From IMG/VR virus record IMGVR_UViG_3300031612_000506, positions 1 through 22,399 of that record: 22,399 nt of DNA, one strand, 5' to 3'. The DNA is from a virus. How positions within the stretch are numbered: the stretch's first letter is position 1; every line of letters starts with the position of its first letter. Positions 1-9,814 of this stretch are shown here, piece by piece. The notes below the pieces were generated by a model. It was given only the letters and a program-made list of their open reading frames with translations, searched no databases and had not been told where the DNA came from. The position numbers and the translations under genes were made by a program.

Positions 1-39
1 CAACCACCATATACAACAGTACCTCCAGCAGAGGACTAA
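1..39 (+). CDS. 3' end of an upstream virion gene (partial)
   Basis: The first frame is open from the window edge to a TAA at 37-39 and would end a protein in QPPYTTVPPAED, a proline-rich tail. It stops seven bases before the next start and includes the GAGG that probably serves as that gene's ribosome binding site, which is the tight packing seen through the rest of this operon. The other two forward frames also close within the first 53 bases, so the frame choice is a judgement. By position in a T7-like order this would be the end of a tail-tube or similar structural gene, but nothing in 12 residues shows that. Confidence 0.4.
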   Translation, partial: QPPYTTVPPAED

Positions 40-45
40 CTATAA

Positions 46-441
46 ATGATTAAATTATTAAGCGGTCCAGAGTTGGCCGATCAATGGCATGTAATAAAAC
101 CTAAGATTGAAGAGGCAATGATACATGGCAGTGGTCTTATTACAAGTCATGGTTTATTCCTGCAATGTTTAGGTGCAGTCGCGCAATGTTGGATTAGGGA
201 TAAAGGTGGTGTTTGTATAACACGATTTGAAGAAATAGAAGGGAGAAAACAGTTAGCTGTTGTTGCCTGTACATCTCCGGGATGGTTCACACATGGACCT
301 GAATCACTGGAGGAACTAGAAGAGTTCGCACGAGCCACTGACTGCATAAGAACTGTGGTGTATGGACGTAAAGGTTGGGCAAGAGCCCTTAAGAAATATG
401 GATATCATGAGCCGTTTGTAACGCTCATCAAGGAGGTTTAA
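46..441 (+). CDS. Small gp13-like internal virion protein
   Basis: This 131-aa protein has no signal peptide or membrane segment. Its C-terminal third, with a GRKGWARALKKYGYHE segment, resembles the end of T7 gp13 and GNAT-like phage proteins, where a basic helix followed by a GxxxE/H strand closes the fold. T7 gp13 is about 138 aa and sits just upstream of gp14, gp15 and gp16, as this gene does. In T7, gp13 is needed for assembly of the internal core. Two Cys (W-x-x-C in the first half, TDCIR near the end) are not an obvious metal site. The start is the first ATG, with GAGG about 11 bases upstream. It is followed after two bases by the next gene, whose AAGGAGG lies in this gene's last codons, so the two are translationally linked. 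The gp13 assignment rests on size, position and weak similarity only. Confidence 0.6.
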   Translation: MIKLLSGPELADQWHVIKPKIEEAMIHGSGLITSHGLFLQCLGAVAQCWIRDKGGVCITRFEEIEGRKQLAVVACTSPGWFTHGPESLEELEEFARATDCIRTVVYGRKGWARALKKYGYHEPFVTLIKEV

Positions 442-443
442 TT

Positions 444-1130
444 ATGGGTGGTGGCGGAAGCACAACAACAAGTACGTCTGGTTTACCTGACTGGGCTGTG
501 CCCTTTGTAAAGGATGCACTTCAAACATCTACTGACTTATATAAAGTTGGTGGTATGAATTACGTAGAGGGTATGTCACCTGAACAGGTAGATGCACTTA
601 AGAAAACCAAACAACTATCAGATACTGGTGGCGTCTATGATAAAATAGCACAAGATAGCTATGAAGCCACTGAAGCATATCGTAATGCAGCCTCAGGAAC
701 TGGGCTATTTGGTGCTGATGCATTGGGTAGGCAGACTGAAGCTATGAAATCAAGTATAGGAACTGCCGTTGGTGACATCATGGGTCAGCAGCAGGGTCAA
801 TTCTCACGATCAGGTAATTTAGGTGGTGCAAGAGCACAAGCAGCTAACAGTCAAGCAGCTATGAGAGTAGGTGGTGAAATGGCAGCTAATGAATTAGCAT
901 CAAGGCGTCAAGCAGCAATGTCTGGAGCTGGTGGTGTATTAAGTGCTGGTGGTAATTTACAAAGTCAATTCGGAACTGGTGCTACAGCACTTGGTGGAGT
1001 TGGTTCAGCTATTCAACAACAGAAACAAAATGAGGGTGACTCTGCATACCAAGGTGTTCAACGTCTATTTGGACTATATGGTTCTCCTGCAATAGGATCT
1101 CAAACTACACAGACTGGTGGAGGTAAGTAA
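444..1130 (+). CDS. Gly/Ala/Gln-rich gp14-like internal virion protein
   Basis: This 228-aa protein begins MGGGGSTTTSTSG and is rich in Gly, Ala, Ser and Gln. Its middle (about residues 85-160) is a long Ala/Gln/Arg helix-forming stretch (QQQGQFSRSGNLGGARAQAA region) and its C-terminus is a flexible Gly-rich tail. Composition, size and place, directly after the gp13-like gene and before the giant proteins, match the gp14-class core or pore protein of T7-like phages, which leaves the virion first and lines a channel in the outer membrane. No catalytic motif is visible. A near-consensus AAGGAGG lies 7 bases before the ATG. Its stop overlaps the next start by one base (TAATG). The gp14 role is inferred; homology is not demonstrable by eye. 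Confidence 0.6.
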   Translation: MGGGGSTTTSTSGLPDWAVPFVKDALQTSTDLYKVGGMNYVEGMSPEQVDALKKTKQLSDTGGVYDKIAQDSYEATEAYRNAASGTGLFGADALGRQTEAMKSSIGTAVGDIMGQQQGQFSRSGNLGGARAQAANSQAAMRVGGEMAANELASRRQAAMSGAGGVLSAGGNLQSQFGTGATALGGVGSAIQQQKQNEGDSAYQGVQRLFGLYGSPAIGSQTTQTGGGK

Positions 1131-2482
1131 TGAAACGTATCATTCAAGGTTACCAAAGCGGTGGCTATGTACAAAGATATAATGAGGGAGACAGTGTTTC
1201 AGCTGCAGGATTTGGTACCAACACTGGGTTACCTGAAGGTGGTAACGCATCTTCAGCTATCACAAGTTACCTAAAAGGTCCACTGGGTATTGACATATCT
1301 TATGACCCTAACGCTAAACAACAAGGTGATATCTTTAACGAACTAGCTGCAAAACGAAGAGCATTAGCTGCATCATTAGGTGGCACTGCTATGTCTGCAT
1401 CTAATCAGCAACAAGTTTTAGATGATTCTGATAAGACATTTGCTAGTGCTAAAGCATCTGGTGGAAGTTTAGGTAACTACACTACTTATGGTGGACATAA
1501 AGATGTTGCTCACGCTACTATAGATAAAGCTTTTGCGGATTATGGAAAATCCATTAGTGATGGAACAGCTAAGAAAGAAGATAATCCGGGATTTAACCAA
1601 GAGGTTGCTGATGCTAATAAAAACAAGATAGCTACTTGGACTAATTCAAATGGAGATAGTGTTTCTAAAACTTATAGTCAGTTAACTTCAGATGATTTTA
1701 AAGGTGTTAGTACTGCAGATCAATATCGATTAATGGCAAATAGTATGCAAGGTAATGGTATCAGTGATATCGGTGGTGGGTACAATCAAAGTGATTCTAC
1801 TAGTACTCTAAAAGATATCTATGGTAATGTTACAAGTAGTCTTAACAATGCTATGCAAGGCAAGGGTATATTTAGTTACCTACCTACAGCTCAATTAGTT
1901 AAGAAAATAGCACCACCTATTAGCACTTACGATCCAGTCCCAGTGACAACACCTGTTAGAACTTACACTCCACCCTCAGTGACACTGAGCTCAGTGACAC
2001 CACCAAATCTGTACAGTTCTGTACCAGCGGTATCACAACCAAGAAGAACTTCTACTGATAGGGCTAATGACCAAGCTCAACAAGCCCACCACGAACGGAA
2101 ACATGCGGATAGAGAAAATGCTTATAGTAAAAAAACTGGAATGACTCATGGATACACTGTGGGTAATACGGGTGGTGAAGTTTATCAAAACACTATTGGT
2201 AATAACCCAATGTATAAAGGTCCACTTAGTTTAAACATGGGTGGTGTGTCTATAGCAAACTCACAAAAAGTAGATGAGGAACAACAAATGGTTGCACCAT
2301 TACGTGCCCCACAGATAACTCAACAACCACAAGGTTCTCTTGGTATGCTTGGTGATCTTGTTAAAGGTAAAGTTATAAACAAAGGTGCTGATATGGCTGT
2401 AGATGGTGTAAAGAAAGCAGCTTTAAAAATGGGTGTCTCACAGATACCGGGGGTTGGTCCCTTCCTTGCGATGCTACTATAG
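1130..2482 (+). CDS. Virion-associated protein with GGYVQRYNEGD N-terminus
   Basis: This 450-aa protein is of unknown function. It starts with the basic Gly/Tyr segment GYQSGGYVQRYNEGD, a motif common at or near the ends of structural proteins in marine podoviruses. The body is Ser/Asn/Gly/Thr-rich with few hydrophobic blocks. Residues about 270-310 form a Pro/Thr/Val-rich linker (VTTPVRTYTPPSVT and similar), followed by a charged His/Arg/Glu stretch (HHERKHADRENAYSKK). The last 45 residues contain an amphipathic or hydrophobic segment ending IPGVGPFLAMLL, which could insert in a membrane. It is coupled to its neighbours by a 1-base overlap upstream and a 13-base gap downstream that holds the next ribosome site. 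The setting argues for an ejected or core protein. I do not recognise a family. Confidence 0.6.
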   Translation: MKRIIQGYQSGGYVQRYNEGDSVSAAGFGTNTGLPEGGNASSAITSYLKGPLGIDISYDPNAKQQGDIFNELAAKRRALAASLGGTAMSASNQQQVLDDSDKTFASAKASGGSLGNYTTYGGHKDVAHATIDKAFADYGKSISDGTAKKEDNPGFNQEVADANKNKIATWTNSNGDSVSKTYSQLTSDDFKGVSTADQYRLMANSMQGNGISDIGGGYNQSDSTSTLKDIYGNVTSSLNNAMQGKGIFSYLPTAQLVKKIAPPISTYDPVPVTTPVRTYTPPSVTLSSVTPPNLYSSVPAVSQPRRTSTDRANDQAQQAHHERKHADRENAYSKKTGMTHGYTVGNTGGEVYQNTIGNNPMYKGPLSLNMGGVSIANSQKVDEEQQMVAPLRAPQITQQPQGSLGMLGDLVKGKVINKGADMAVDGVKKAALKMGVSQIPGVGPFLAMLL

Positions 2483-2495
2483 ATAGGAGAATACA

Positions 2496-5400
2496 ATGAT
2501 CGATAGAACAGACCCAACAAATAGGGATACTGTACCTGCGATGCTTACCCCCGGAGAATTTGTTCTTAATAAGGAAGCATCCAATATGTTTGCCCCTACT
2601 ATAGAGCAAATGAATAATGCGGGATTACAGCAACGTGCAATGAAAAACATGGGTGGTGGTATTCCCCCTCAATATTTAAACTTAGGTGGTGAAACCAGTG
2701 GTCGAGGTAGGATATCTACTGAACAGTCTGAAGCTACACCTTGGATACAGAATCTTGAAAATCGTGAAGGCTTTCGAGACTACGTGTATATAGATAGCGA
2801 AGGACATGCCACTATAGGTACTGGTCACAAACTCCCAGCTAGTTTTAAAAAATATGCATGGGATGGTAAAAGCGAAAGTACAAAGCATAAGCCATACAGT
2901 AAAGCTGAGTTAGATCAGATGCTCCTAGATGATTTAAGTACTGCTAGATCTGCTGCAGAAAAGAACTTTTCTAACTGGAATGAATTACCAGAGCCTGTTC
3001 AAAATGGGTTGACTAACATGGCATTTCAACTTGGTGGGAAAGGTCAATCTAAATTTGAAAAGATGAGAGAAGCTGTTGAAGCAGGTGACTACTCTAGGGC
3101 TGCTTTTGAGGCCAATGATAGTAAGTGGGCTGAACAAACTAATGTTCGTTCTGAAGACTTGGTTAATGTTTTCTTAGCTCAAAATCCAGTTCAATCTAAT
3201 TTCGATGTCCCAAGGCCCGGACAAGGGTTTGGTGTTGAAGCATTTGGCACAGGTAACTCTTTAAATAATCCACGCCCTTCAAGTGATCAATCTGCTGAGT
3301 TGGTAATTCCAACACAAGATCCTAGCATCAGAGGGGTGGTCCCTGAAGTAATTCAAACTAGCTTTTTACCCAATTCACCCCCTGAACAGTCAGAACCAAA
3401 CCAATATAGGTCTGTACCAACAGAACCAAACCAGTATAAGTCTGTACCAACTATCGAATCAGTTCCACCCCAACCAGAACAATCTTTTGGGCAAGCATTT
3501 GCTTCAGGTAGAGCTGCTCATGGTGGTGGTGGCGGCGTGTTTAGTTACAAAGGTCAAGAATATAGTACAAACATAGCGGAAGAAGAAGAACAAAACCGTA
3601 TGATGGCAAGTCAACCAACAATGACTGCTAACATGGGTGGGGATGTTCAGCATCTTAACCTAGGGGATTACGTTAAAAGTCTATTTGGTGGTGGACAACC
3701 TGATGATGAAGAACTTTTGTCTCAGTCGTCTCAAAGCATTGATCAAATGGCCCGTAAGAAACTCCAAGATGATGTTGACAATTCAATATTTTCAAGGAAT
3801 GAAAGGGATGCATTGACTAAATTTGATCAAGGCATGCTAAATGTAAATAGAAATGCAGTTCCTCCACCTAGACAAATGGGTCTATCTCCCGGAGAAATGG
3901 CTAATCAAACGACACTTGAATCCACTGTGCCTCCAACTGTAGCTGTACCCCCAAATGGATCGGCTCTTAATACATCTTTAAGAAAATTCTTTGAGCCTGT
4001 TGGTAATGTTATGGATAACAACCCTTTAAAGGATGCAATTGCAGCAGGTAATGGAGATCTTGAAGCACAGAAAAGGTTAGAGGCTGCTAACCAAGTTGTC
4101 CCGCAAGTTAACTCTCCTCCTGCACCTCCTCCAGCAAACTATAGCTTGTTAGATGCAAATCAATTATCTTTCCTTGCGGGTCAAGGTGATGATGATGCAA
4201 TTGCACAAGAGTTAATAAATGAAAGAAAACGCCTTAGCGAACAAGACGAGATGTCTTCTTTACCACCAGATCCGATTGACTTAACTACTCCTATACTTGC
4301 CAAAGTAGATGTGTTAGAGAAAAATACTTTCTCTGCTGCAAACACTGTTGAGAATACGGAGAGAGAACTGAATAGGGTAACACAAATTGCTAGTACTCTT
4401 GGGCCAAATTTTGGTTTTATTGATGATGATATTGCATCTATTGAACGACAACTGGTGAAAGATAGAGAAGCTTTAGATGCTGCAAGGCAAGCGGAACAGA
4501 TTGCAACATCCGAAGCAGATCAGACTTTAAGATCACAAAATCTTGTACGTCCAGAAGTCATTGCAGTAAAAGGTCTACCAGCAACTAATCTTGAACCTAA
4601 TAGGGATACATTAACTAAGACTGGGGCTAGTCGAAAGACTCCCGCTCAGATAGTGGCAGATTTAGAATTAGATAATACTGAAGCTAAAAATCTTGATGTT
4701 GATGAGACCCCTGATCCAGATCCTATTGAAGATACTGGTAAGGGTATTGCAAACTCTGATCCTAAAGCTTTTTCAAATGCTAAAAGTATTCTTAAGGATA
4801 TATTTGGAGATCTTTTTGACCCTAAAGAGTTAACAAGGGCTGCTATTATGTATTTAGGTGGTCGTGCTACTGGTATGAATGGTAATCAAGCCCTCGCATT
4901 CTCAGGTAAACAATATATTGCTCGTACAGATGCTAAGGCAAACAACTTTCAAACAGTTGCAATGAAAGCTGTACATACTAAAAAAAGTCTGTCTATCTAT
5001 AAGAAGACTATGGACCCTACAGATCTTATCCTTAAGTCTGTTGCACCTATATCAACTGGTGATTTTCAACAGTATTATAATCGTATAACAGGAGCTCCTA
5101 TTAATGCCCAGAAAAAGAAAGTGGGTAAGGAATACTTTTGGTTTGATGGTAATGAGCAAATGAATATGCAGGAGGTAACTAAAGATGCAAGGATGGCTAA
5201 AGGAACTAAGGAAAACAGGGAGTATAGTACCTCTGTTAGGAAAGGCTTTAGTGATTTAGTAGGTGAGTTAGATTCTTTAAATTCCTCTGAAGGTGAGGGG
5301 AACAAGAAGGGAACTCCAATATTAAAGATAGCTGCTAAGAATACTGCAGATGCAGCATATGTGTTTATGCAAAAGAATGGTGTCGGAGAAGAAGCAATGT

Positions 5401-5807
5401 CTGATATTATTGAACAGGTTTATAAAGAAGCCCTTGTAGATCAGAAAGCAGGTCAAAATATAGGATCACTTGAGTCTTACTTTAGAAGAGCTTGGGTTGA
5501 AACTCAGACACAAGATGCGGTTAACTTCCAACTACCATCTGGTGAACCAGTTGCTGTGGATAAAATTAAGAATTTCTTAGGTACTATACGTAATGTGGCT
5601 AAGAAAAGGGGTAATGATGAATTAGGTGCTCGAAATGATACTCAACTTTCTGCATTTTTAATGGAAACCCCTGCTTATAAGTTCTATAACTCTCCTGCTT
5701 TATCTGAAGAAGACAGAAAAAGATATATCAAGGATGGTAACAATGCTGGTATCAGTGGACTTATGCAATATATGATTACTGAACTGTCTAAAGACACCTC
5801 GTCCTAG
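2496..5807 (+). CDS. Ejection protein with GH24 (T4-type) lysozyme domain
   Basis: This 1103-aa internal virion protein fills the gp15 position. Residues 11-27 carry the phage structural motif DTVPAMLTPGEFVLNKE. Residues about 82-230 form a complete T4-type muramidase: E91 in NREGFRDY, D100 in YIDSEG and T106 in HATIGTGH match T4 E11/D20/T26 with identical 9- and 6-residue spacing, followed by the usual helical lobe (EPVQNGLTNMAFQLGG). It should cut the glycan strands of peptidoglycan while the DNA is being ejected. Residues about 270-330 are a Pro/Gln-rich linker with a small tandem repeat. The remaining 750 residues are mostly helical and polar, with coiled-coil-like stretches (about 620-680), and have no recognised fold. 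AGGAG precedes the ATG. In T7 itself the virion muramidase is an SLT-type domain at the start of gp16, so both fold and host protein differ here. Confidence 0.85.
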   Translation: MIDRTDPTNRDTVPAMLTPGEFVLNKEASNMFAPTIEQMNNAGLQQRAMKNMGGGIPPQYLNLGGETSGRGRISTEQSEATPWIQNLENREGFRDYVYIDSEGHATIGTGHKLPASFKKYAWDGKSESTKHKPYSKAELDQMLLDDLSTARSAAEKNFSNWNELPEPVQNGLTNMAFQLGGKGQSKFEKMREAVEAGDYSRAAFEANDSKWAEQTNVRSEDLVNVFLAQNPVQSNFDVPRPGQGFGVEAFGTGNSLNNPRPSSDQSAELVIPTQDPSIRGVVPEVIQTSFLPNSPPEQSEPNQYRSVPTEPNQYKSVPTIESVPPQPEQSFGQAFASGRAAHGGGGGVFSYKGQEYSTNIAEEEEQNRMMASQPTMTANMGGDVQHLNLGDYVKSLFGGGQPDDEELLSQSSQSIDQMARKKLQDDVDNSIFSRNERDALTKFDQGMLNVNRNAVPPPRQMGLSPGEMANQTTLESTVPPTVAVPPNGSALNTSLRKFFEPVGNVMDNNPLKDAIAAGNGDLEAQKRLEAANQVVPQVNSPPAPPPANYSLLDANQLSFLAGQGDDDAIAQELINERKRLSEQDEMSSLPPDPIDLTTPILAKVDVLEKNTFSAANTVENTERELNRVTQIASTLGPNFGFIDDDIASIERQLVKDREALDAARQAEQIATSEADQTLRSQNLVRPEVIAVKGLPATNLEPNRDTLTKTGASRKTPAQIVADLELDNTEAKNLDVDETPDPDPIEDTGKGIANSDPKAFSNAKSILKDIFGDLFDPKELTRAAIMYLGGRATGMNGNQALAFSGKQYIARTDAKANNFQTVAMKAVHTKKSLSIYKKTMDPTDLILKSVAPISTGDFQQYYNRITGAPINAQKKKVGKEYFWFDGNEQMNMQEVTKDARMAKGTKENREYSTSVRKGFSDLVGELDSLNSSEGEGNKKGTPILKIAAKNTADAAYVFMQKNGVGEEAMSDIIEQVYKEALVDQKAGQNIGSLESYFRRAWVETQTQDAVNFQLPSGEPVAVDKIKNFLGTIRNVAKKRGNDELGARNDTQLSAFLMETPAYKFYNSPALSEEDRKRYIKDGNNAGISGLMQYMITELSKDTSS
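3391..3450 (+). repeat. Tandem 30-bp duplication (two copies)
   Basis: Two adjacent 30-base units, 3391-3420 and 3421-3450, differ at two positions only. Both stay in frame and encode two copies of a decapeptide (EPNQYRSVPT / EPNQYKSVPT) in the Pro/Gln-rich linker that follows the lysozyme domain of the 1103-aa protein. It looks like a recent slippage duplication in a length-tolerant linker. Confidence 0.85.
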
Positions 5808-5836
5808 TAGAAAACATAAAAACAAGGAGATATGTA

Positions 5837-8800
5837 ATGGGAATACTTGATGATATTGATGCTTATAAACCTAATACTTTAATTGGCACCAATACACATT
5901 TCATTGATGGTGACACACTGGAGAATCCAGATGGTCCTAATTATCGACTTCGTGGATATGATGCTGCCGAGGTTTCTAAAATTTTAAAAACTGGTGAAGT
6001 AAAGGAAGGTACTGCTGGTGGTTCTAATACCACTGGCATTATCTCCAACCTTGCAAATGAACAGGGGTTTACTAATATAAGACCTGTGTTTAACCCTGAT
6101 GGGTCACCTATGATGGACACTCGTGGTGGTCGTCAAATGGTAGATCTTATTAACGACAAGGGAGAAAATTTCTCAAGTATGTTAATGAGTTCTGGTGCTA
6201 TGGATACTACAGAGTTTTCTACAGACTCTGATAGGATCAGGAAGGTTCAAGCTCAAGGTGATAGGGAAAGGGCTATATACCAAGGTACTTATAAGCCATC
6301 GGCATTTGATAAGGCCGCTGCACAGATTGAGAATGCAGAGCTTGAAGCTGGTGCTAAATCATTAGGGTTTAAAAGAACACTTGCTAATGAGAAGGAACGT
6401 GCATCATACATTAGTTACTTTATGGAATCACAGGGCATGTCAAGGAGACAAGCTGAGAGTGAGATGAACAAGTATTTCAATAGGGATGTAGATGTTTTCA
6501 ATCAAGGTGTTAGTTTAAATAATAAATCACTAAACCCAATGTCAGATTCTTGGGAACAGGGTTGGATCAGTGTTGGTGAAAGTGCCTTTGGTGTTGCCAA
6601 CATGCTAGGTTCCGCTACTGGTAGCGAGGGTTTAGAGTCTTGGGGTCAAGATGGTGTTGATAGGCAGAACAGTAAGATGCAACAGTATGGTTACACTATA
6701 AATAGCTATACTGATGTTGACAGTATTGGATCTGCCTTCGAATATTTAGGTAACAACATGGCTCTGTCACTGCCTTACATGGCAGCTACAGCAGCCGCAA
6801 CTGTTGCAGCACCTGTTACCTTTGGAGCTTCCTACACACTACCAGTGGGGCTCTACGCAGGTCAGACTTGGAATGACATGGAGGGGGACAACGATAATAA
6901 GTCTGCCACAATAGCCATTGGATCTGGTATAGCTCAAGCTGTACTAGATAGATTAGGTCTTAGGGGATTAGGTGGACTGGGTAAGAACCCAACAACTGTT
7001 CTCCAAGAAGCTGCAAACTCTCTGGCTAAATCTAGAGGTATAGCATTACCTGAAGCTAAGTCTATTGTTAAAGGCGAAGCAGACATAGCTATTGCTGCAT
7101 TTGCACAAGAAGCTCAGACCATAGCTAAGAAACAGTTAACTGCTAAGAGCTCAGCTAAACGTGTGTTAGGGACTGTTGGTGTAGGTTCTGTTAGTGAAGG
7201 ACTAACTGAGGTTGGTCAGGAAGCTATTGGATATCTTTCTGCTGTTGCAGGATCTGATAAAGTCTTTGACATGGAAGAGTTTGAAGAGCGTCTTGGTAAT
7301 GCAGCTATTGCTGGTGCCTCATTGGGTGCTACATTCAGTGTTCCGGGAACTGTAAAAGATCAAATAACATGGATGGATGCAGCTGTAAAGTATGGTGAAC
7401 CTGCTACCCCAAGGGAAGTAGAGAAGTATCGGGACATAGAGATAGAAAAGTATGGCACAGTTCGTACAATAACACAGGGTCTTGATCAGACTAAGGCAGA
7501 GATACCTAAGAAAGGTATCGTAGGCCCCTCAATATCTGAAAGGAGTGTGAAACATAAAGCTTTAGAATCAACTAAATCTTTTAGAGAACGGGCAAGTAAC
7601 GAGGTTATGAATATATCTCAACTTTGGAGAGCATCTGTTACCAACGCTATACCTAAAAGTATATTGAATAGGTCTGCATCTGCACGACTACTAGCATCTT
7701 CATTAGGTGGTACATTGACACCTCTTCATGGGGGGTCTGGTTTAGAGGCTGCACAACATCATTTGGTAACCTCATATAGAAATCAATTGGTTGATCCTAA
7801 AAAATTCTATGAAGAGATGGGACTTAAAAGTCTAGTGGGGTTACACAGTTCTAAGAAGAAGGCCGCTATAAGTGACAGGGTATATAGTGTATTACGTAAA
7901 GCTACTGACCCTAAGTCAGGGCAATTTGATGCTAACCTTATCCCAGAAGATACTGTAAATAGGGCTCAGATTGCAATGTTAGGTAATCAACTAATAGCTC
8001 TTGGAAAGGTTTTAAGATATGATCAAATGAATGCTGGTGCAAAGATGGGAGACATAACTAATTACTTACATAGGTTTAAATCTATAAGTAAAGCAGCTGT
8101 TCTTGCTAACCCAGACAAATTTAAATCATTGTTGGTGTCTAAGTTTGGAATCACACCAACTGAAGCTTTAGAAATAACCGATAAGGTTATAGATAATCCA
8201 GAGATTAACAGTCTTGGTGAAGCTATGCAGTCTAATATTGGATCTCTAAACCCATCATCTCAGAAGAAAAGAACAATGAACTTGTCAGAAACTGAGGGGT
8301 TTGAAGACTTCTATGAGAGTGATATATTTGCCAATGTAACTAACGCATCTAAATCTGCCGCAAGGTACACAACTCAAATGCAGTATGTTGGAAAGGATGG
8401 TGAGATAATTTCTCAACTACTTAACAATATGAAAGCTGAAGGTCTATCAGAGGAAGAGGTTAACAAAGTGGCTAGGGATGTTCAAGATATCCTTGAAGCC
8501 GTATCGGGTAACTACAGTAGACCTAAAACTCAAGCTGGTAAAAAGGCTATGCGGTTCCAAAAGAGTGCTATGTTTTGGATGACACTCTCTGCACTACCTC
8601 TTGCTACGTTTTCATCATTGCCTGAGTTAGCTATGACACAAGGTGCTCTCACTAAGGATCAGATATTTGGAAACAATGGTAGTATTAAGACAGCTGTTCG
8701 TGAATTTACTTCTGCATTTATCCCAAAACTTAAGAAAGTTGAGGAGTCAATTGATGATAGTCTCTTTGATAATGAAGGTCGTAGGGATGGCAGGGCTATC

Positions 8801-9814
8801 TTACGGGATACTGGTTTCTTTGCACAAGACGTTGGTGCTGCAACTGTAGCTGGTGTAAGTGAAGTTAACGACAACAGAAGGACAGCTATGGAAGCTTTCT
8901 TTAAAGTCACTGGCTTAACTGCATGGACAGACTACATGAGAGCTATACGTGGAGCTATGGCTTTTGATTTCATATCTATAAACACTAAGTTAATGAATGT
9001 TAGGGATGAGTTTGGGGATAAGGTTTACATAAGAGAAACCCAAGATGCTGAACAAAAGCTTAGGTCTTTAGGTATCCCAGTGGAACAGTTTGTGGATATA
9101 CATACTCGAATTGAAAGAGATGGGTATAGTACTATATCACCTGCTGAAAAGAAACTATGGGACACTTCAATTAAAGAAGCTACATTTAACTTCATCAATC
9201 AAGCAGTGGCACTTCCCGGAGCAGCTAATCGTCCTTTGATCTATCAAGATCCAAGGTTCGCTTTGTTCACACAGTTCCAAGGCTTTATATCTACATTTAC
9301 TGCAAATCAATTACCACGCATGTGGAATGATTACATAGCTCGTGGCACTCCTACTATGCGTTATAACACATTTGTTATGATGAGTACTATGATAGCCCTT
9401 GGGTTTTTCTCACAGTCTATGAAAGATCTAATTAAATTTGATGATGATGAAGATAATGAAGGAACATTTGGTAATCCCTATTTGGATAAGCCAGAGTACA
9501 TTCGCCGTGGTGTCATGGCTTCTGGTCTGTTTGGTACAGGCGAGAGGGTTATTGATATGTTTGCACCTATCTATGGACAAAGATCCAAGGGTGTCGGAGA
9601 TTGGATATACAACCAAGCTACTGGTGAGAGCCCTACTTTAGGGTATGTTGGTAGGATTGGTGATGCTGGTATGAATTTAGTTAAGGGTGATGTTGAACGC
9701 GCTGTATATCAGGGCCTCAAGTCTGCGCCTTTAATTGGGCCACTAACCGATGACAATAAAAGGGCAGCTAGTTTTATAACTGGCGGTGGCTGGAATTATA
9801 AGGAGAAAGATTAA
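5837..9814 (+). CDS. Giant ejection protein with N-terminal SNase-type nuclease domain
   Basis: This 1325-aa protein fills the gp16 position. Residues about 20-155 match the staphylococcal nuclease fold end to end. HFIDGDT supplies D26 (SNase D21), YRLRGYDAAE supplies R37, D42 and E45 (R35, D40, E43), and DTRGGRQMVDLIND supplies R99 (R87), followed by SMLMSSGAMD and the closing helix DRIRKVQAQGDRE. All catalytic and calcium-binding positions are therefore present. Possible membrane-active segments lie at about 308-345 (Ala-rich), 913-937 and 1176-1195, and QFQGFISTFTANQLPR near 1144 is typical of giant phage internal proteins. Its last codons contain the AAGGAG of the next gene and the stop overlaps the next ATG by one base. 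In T7, gp16 spans the inner membrane and pulls DNA into the cell; that role is inferred here, and the nuclease activity is predicted from residues only. Confidence 0.85.
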   Translation: MGILDDIDAYKPNTLIGTNTHFIDGDTLENPDGPNYRLRGYDAAEVSKILKTGEVKEGTAGGSNTTGIISNLANEQGFTNIRPVFNPDGSPMMDTRGGRQMVDLINDKGENFSSMLMSSGAMDTTEFSTDSDRIRKVQAQGDRERAIYQGTYKPSAFDKAAAQIENAELEAGAKSLGFKRTLANEKERASYISYFMESQGMSRRQAESEMNKYFNRDVDVFNQGVSLNNKSLNPMSDSWEQGWISVGESAFGVANMLGSATGSEGLESWGQDGVDRQNSKMQQYGYTINSYTDVDSIGSAFEYLGNNMALSLPYMAATAAATVAAPVTFGASYTLPVGLYAGQTWNDMEGDNDNKSATIAIGSGIAQAVLDRLGLRGLGGLGKNPTTVLQEAANSLAKSRGIALPEAKSIVKGEADIAIAAFAQEAQTIAKKQLTAKSSAKRVLGTVGVGSVSEGLTEVGQEAIGYLSAVAGSDKVFDMEEFEERLGNAAIAGASLGATFSVPGTVKDQITWMDAAVKYGEPATPREVEKYRDIEIEKYGTVRTITQGLDQTKAEIPKKGIVGPSISERSVKHKALESTKSFRERASNEVMNISQLWRASVTNAIPKSILNRSASARLLASSLGGTLTPLHGGSGLEAAQHHLVTSYRNQLVDPKKFYEEMGLKSLVGLHSSKKKAAISDRVYSVLRKATDPKSGQFDANLIPEDTVNRAQIAMLGNQLIALGKVLRYDQMNAGAKMGDITNYLHRFKSISKAAVLANPDKFKSLLVSKFGITPTEALEITDKVIDNPEINSLGEAMQSNIGSLNPSSQKKRTMNLSETEGFEDFYESDIFANVTNASKSAARYTTQMQYVGKDGEIISQLLNNMKAEGLSEEEVNKVARDVQDILEAVSGNYSRPKTQAGKKAMRFQKSAMFWMTLSALPLATFSSLPELAMTQGALTKDQIFGNNGSIKTAVREFTSAFIPKLKKVEESIDDSLFDNEGRRDGRAILRDTGFFAQDVGAATVAGVSEVNDNRRTAMEAFFKVTGLTAWTDYMRAIRGAMAFDFISINTKLMNVRDEFGDKVYIRETQDAEQKLRSLGIPVEQFVDIHTRIERDGYSTISPAEKKLWDTSIKEATFNFINQAVALPGAANRPLIYQDPRFALFTQFQGFISTFTANQLPRMWNDYIARGTPTMRYNTFVMMSTMIALGFFSQSMKDLIKFDDDEDNEGTFGNPYLDKPEYIRRGVMASGLFGTGERVIDMFAPIYGQRSKGVGDWIYNQATGESPTLGYVGRIGDAGMNLVKGDVERAVYQGLKSAPLIGPLTDDNKRAASFITGGGWNYKEKD

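Noticed and set aside
2320-2609. Two overlapping minus-strand frames across the 450-aa/1103-aa gene junction
   Set aside because: They are antisense to two well-formed genes, overlap each other in different frames, and show no ribosome site or family features.
3391-3450. Repeat considered as a CRISPR or regulatory iteron
   Set aside because: There are only two directly adjacent in-frame copies with no spacer. It encodes a duplicated decapeptide in a linker.
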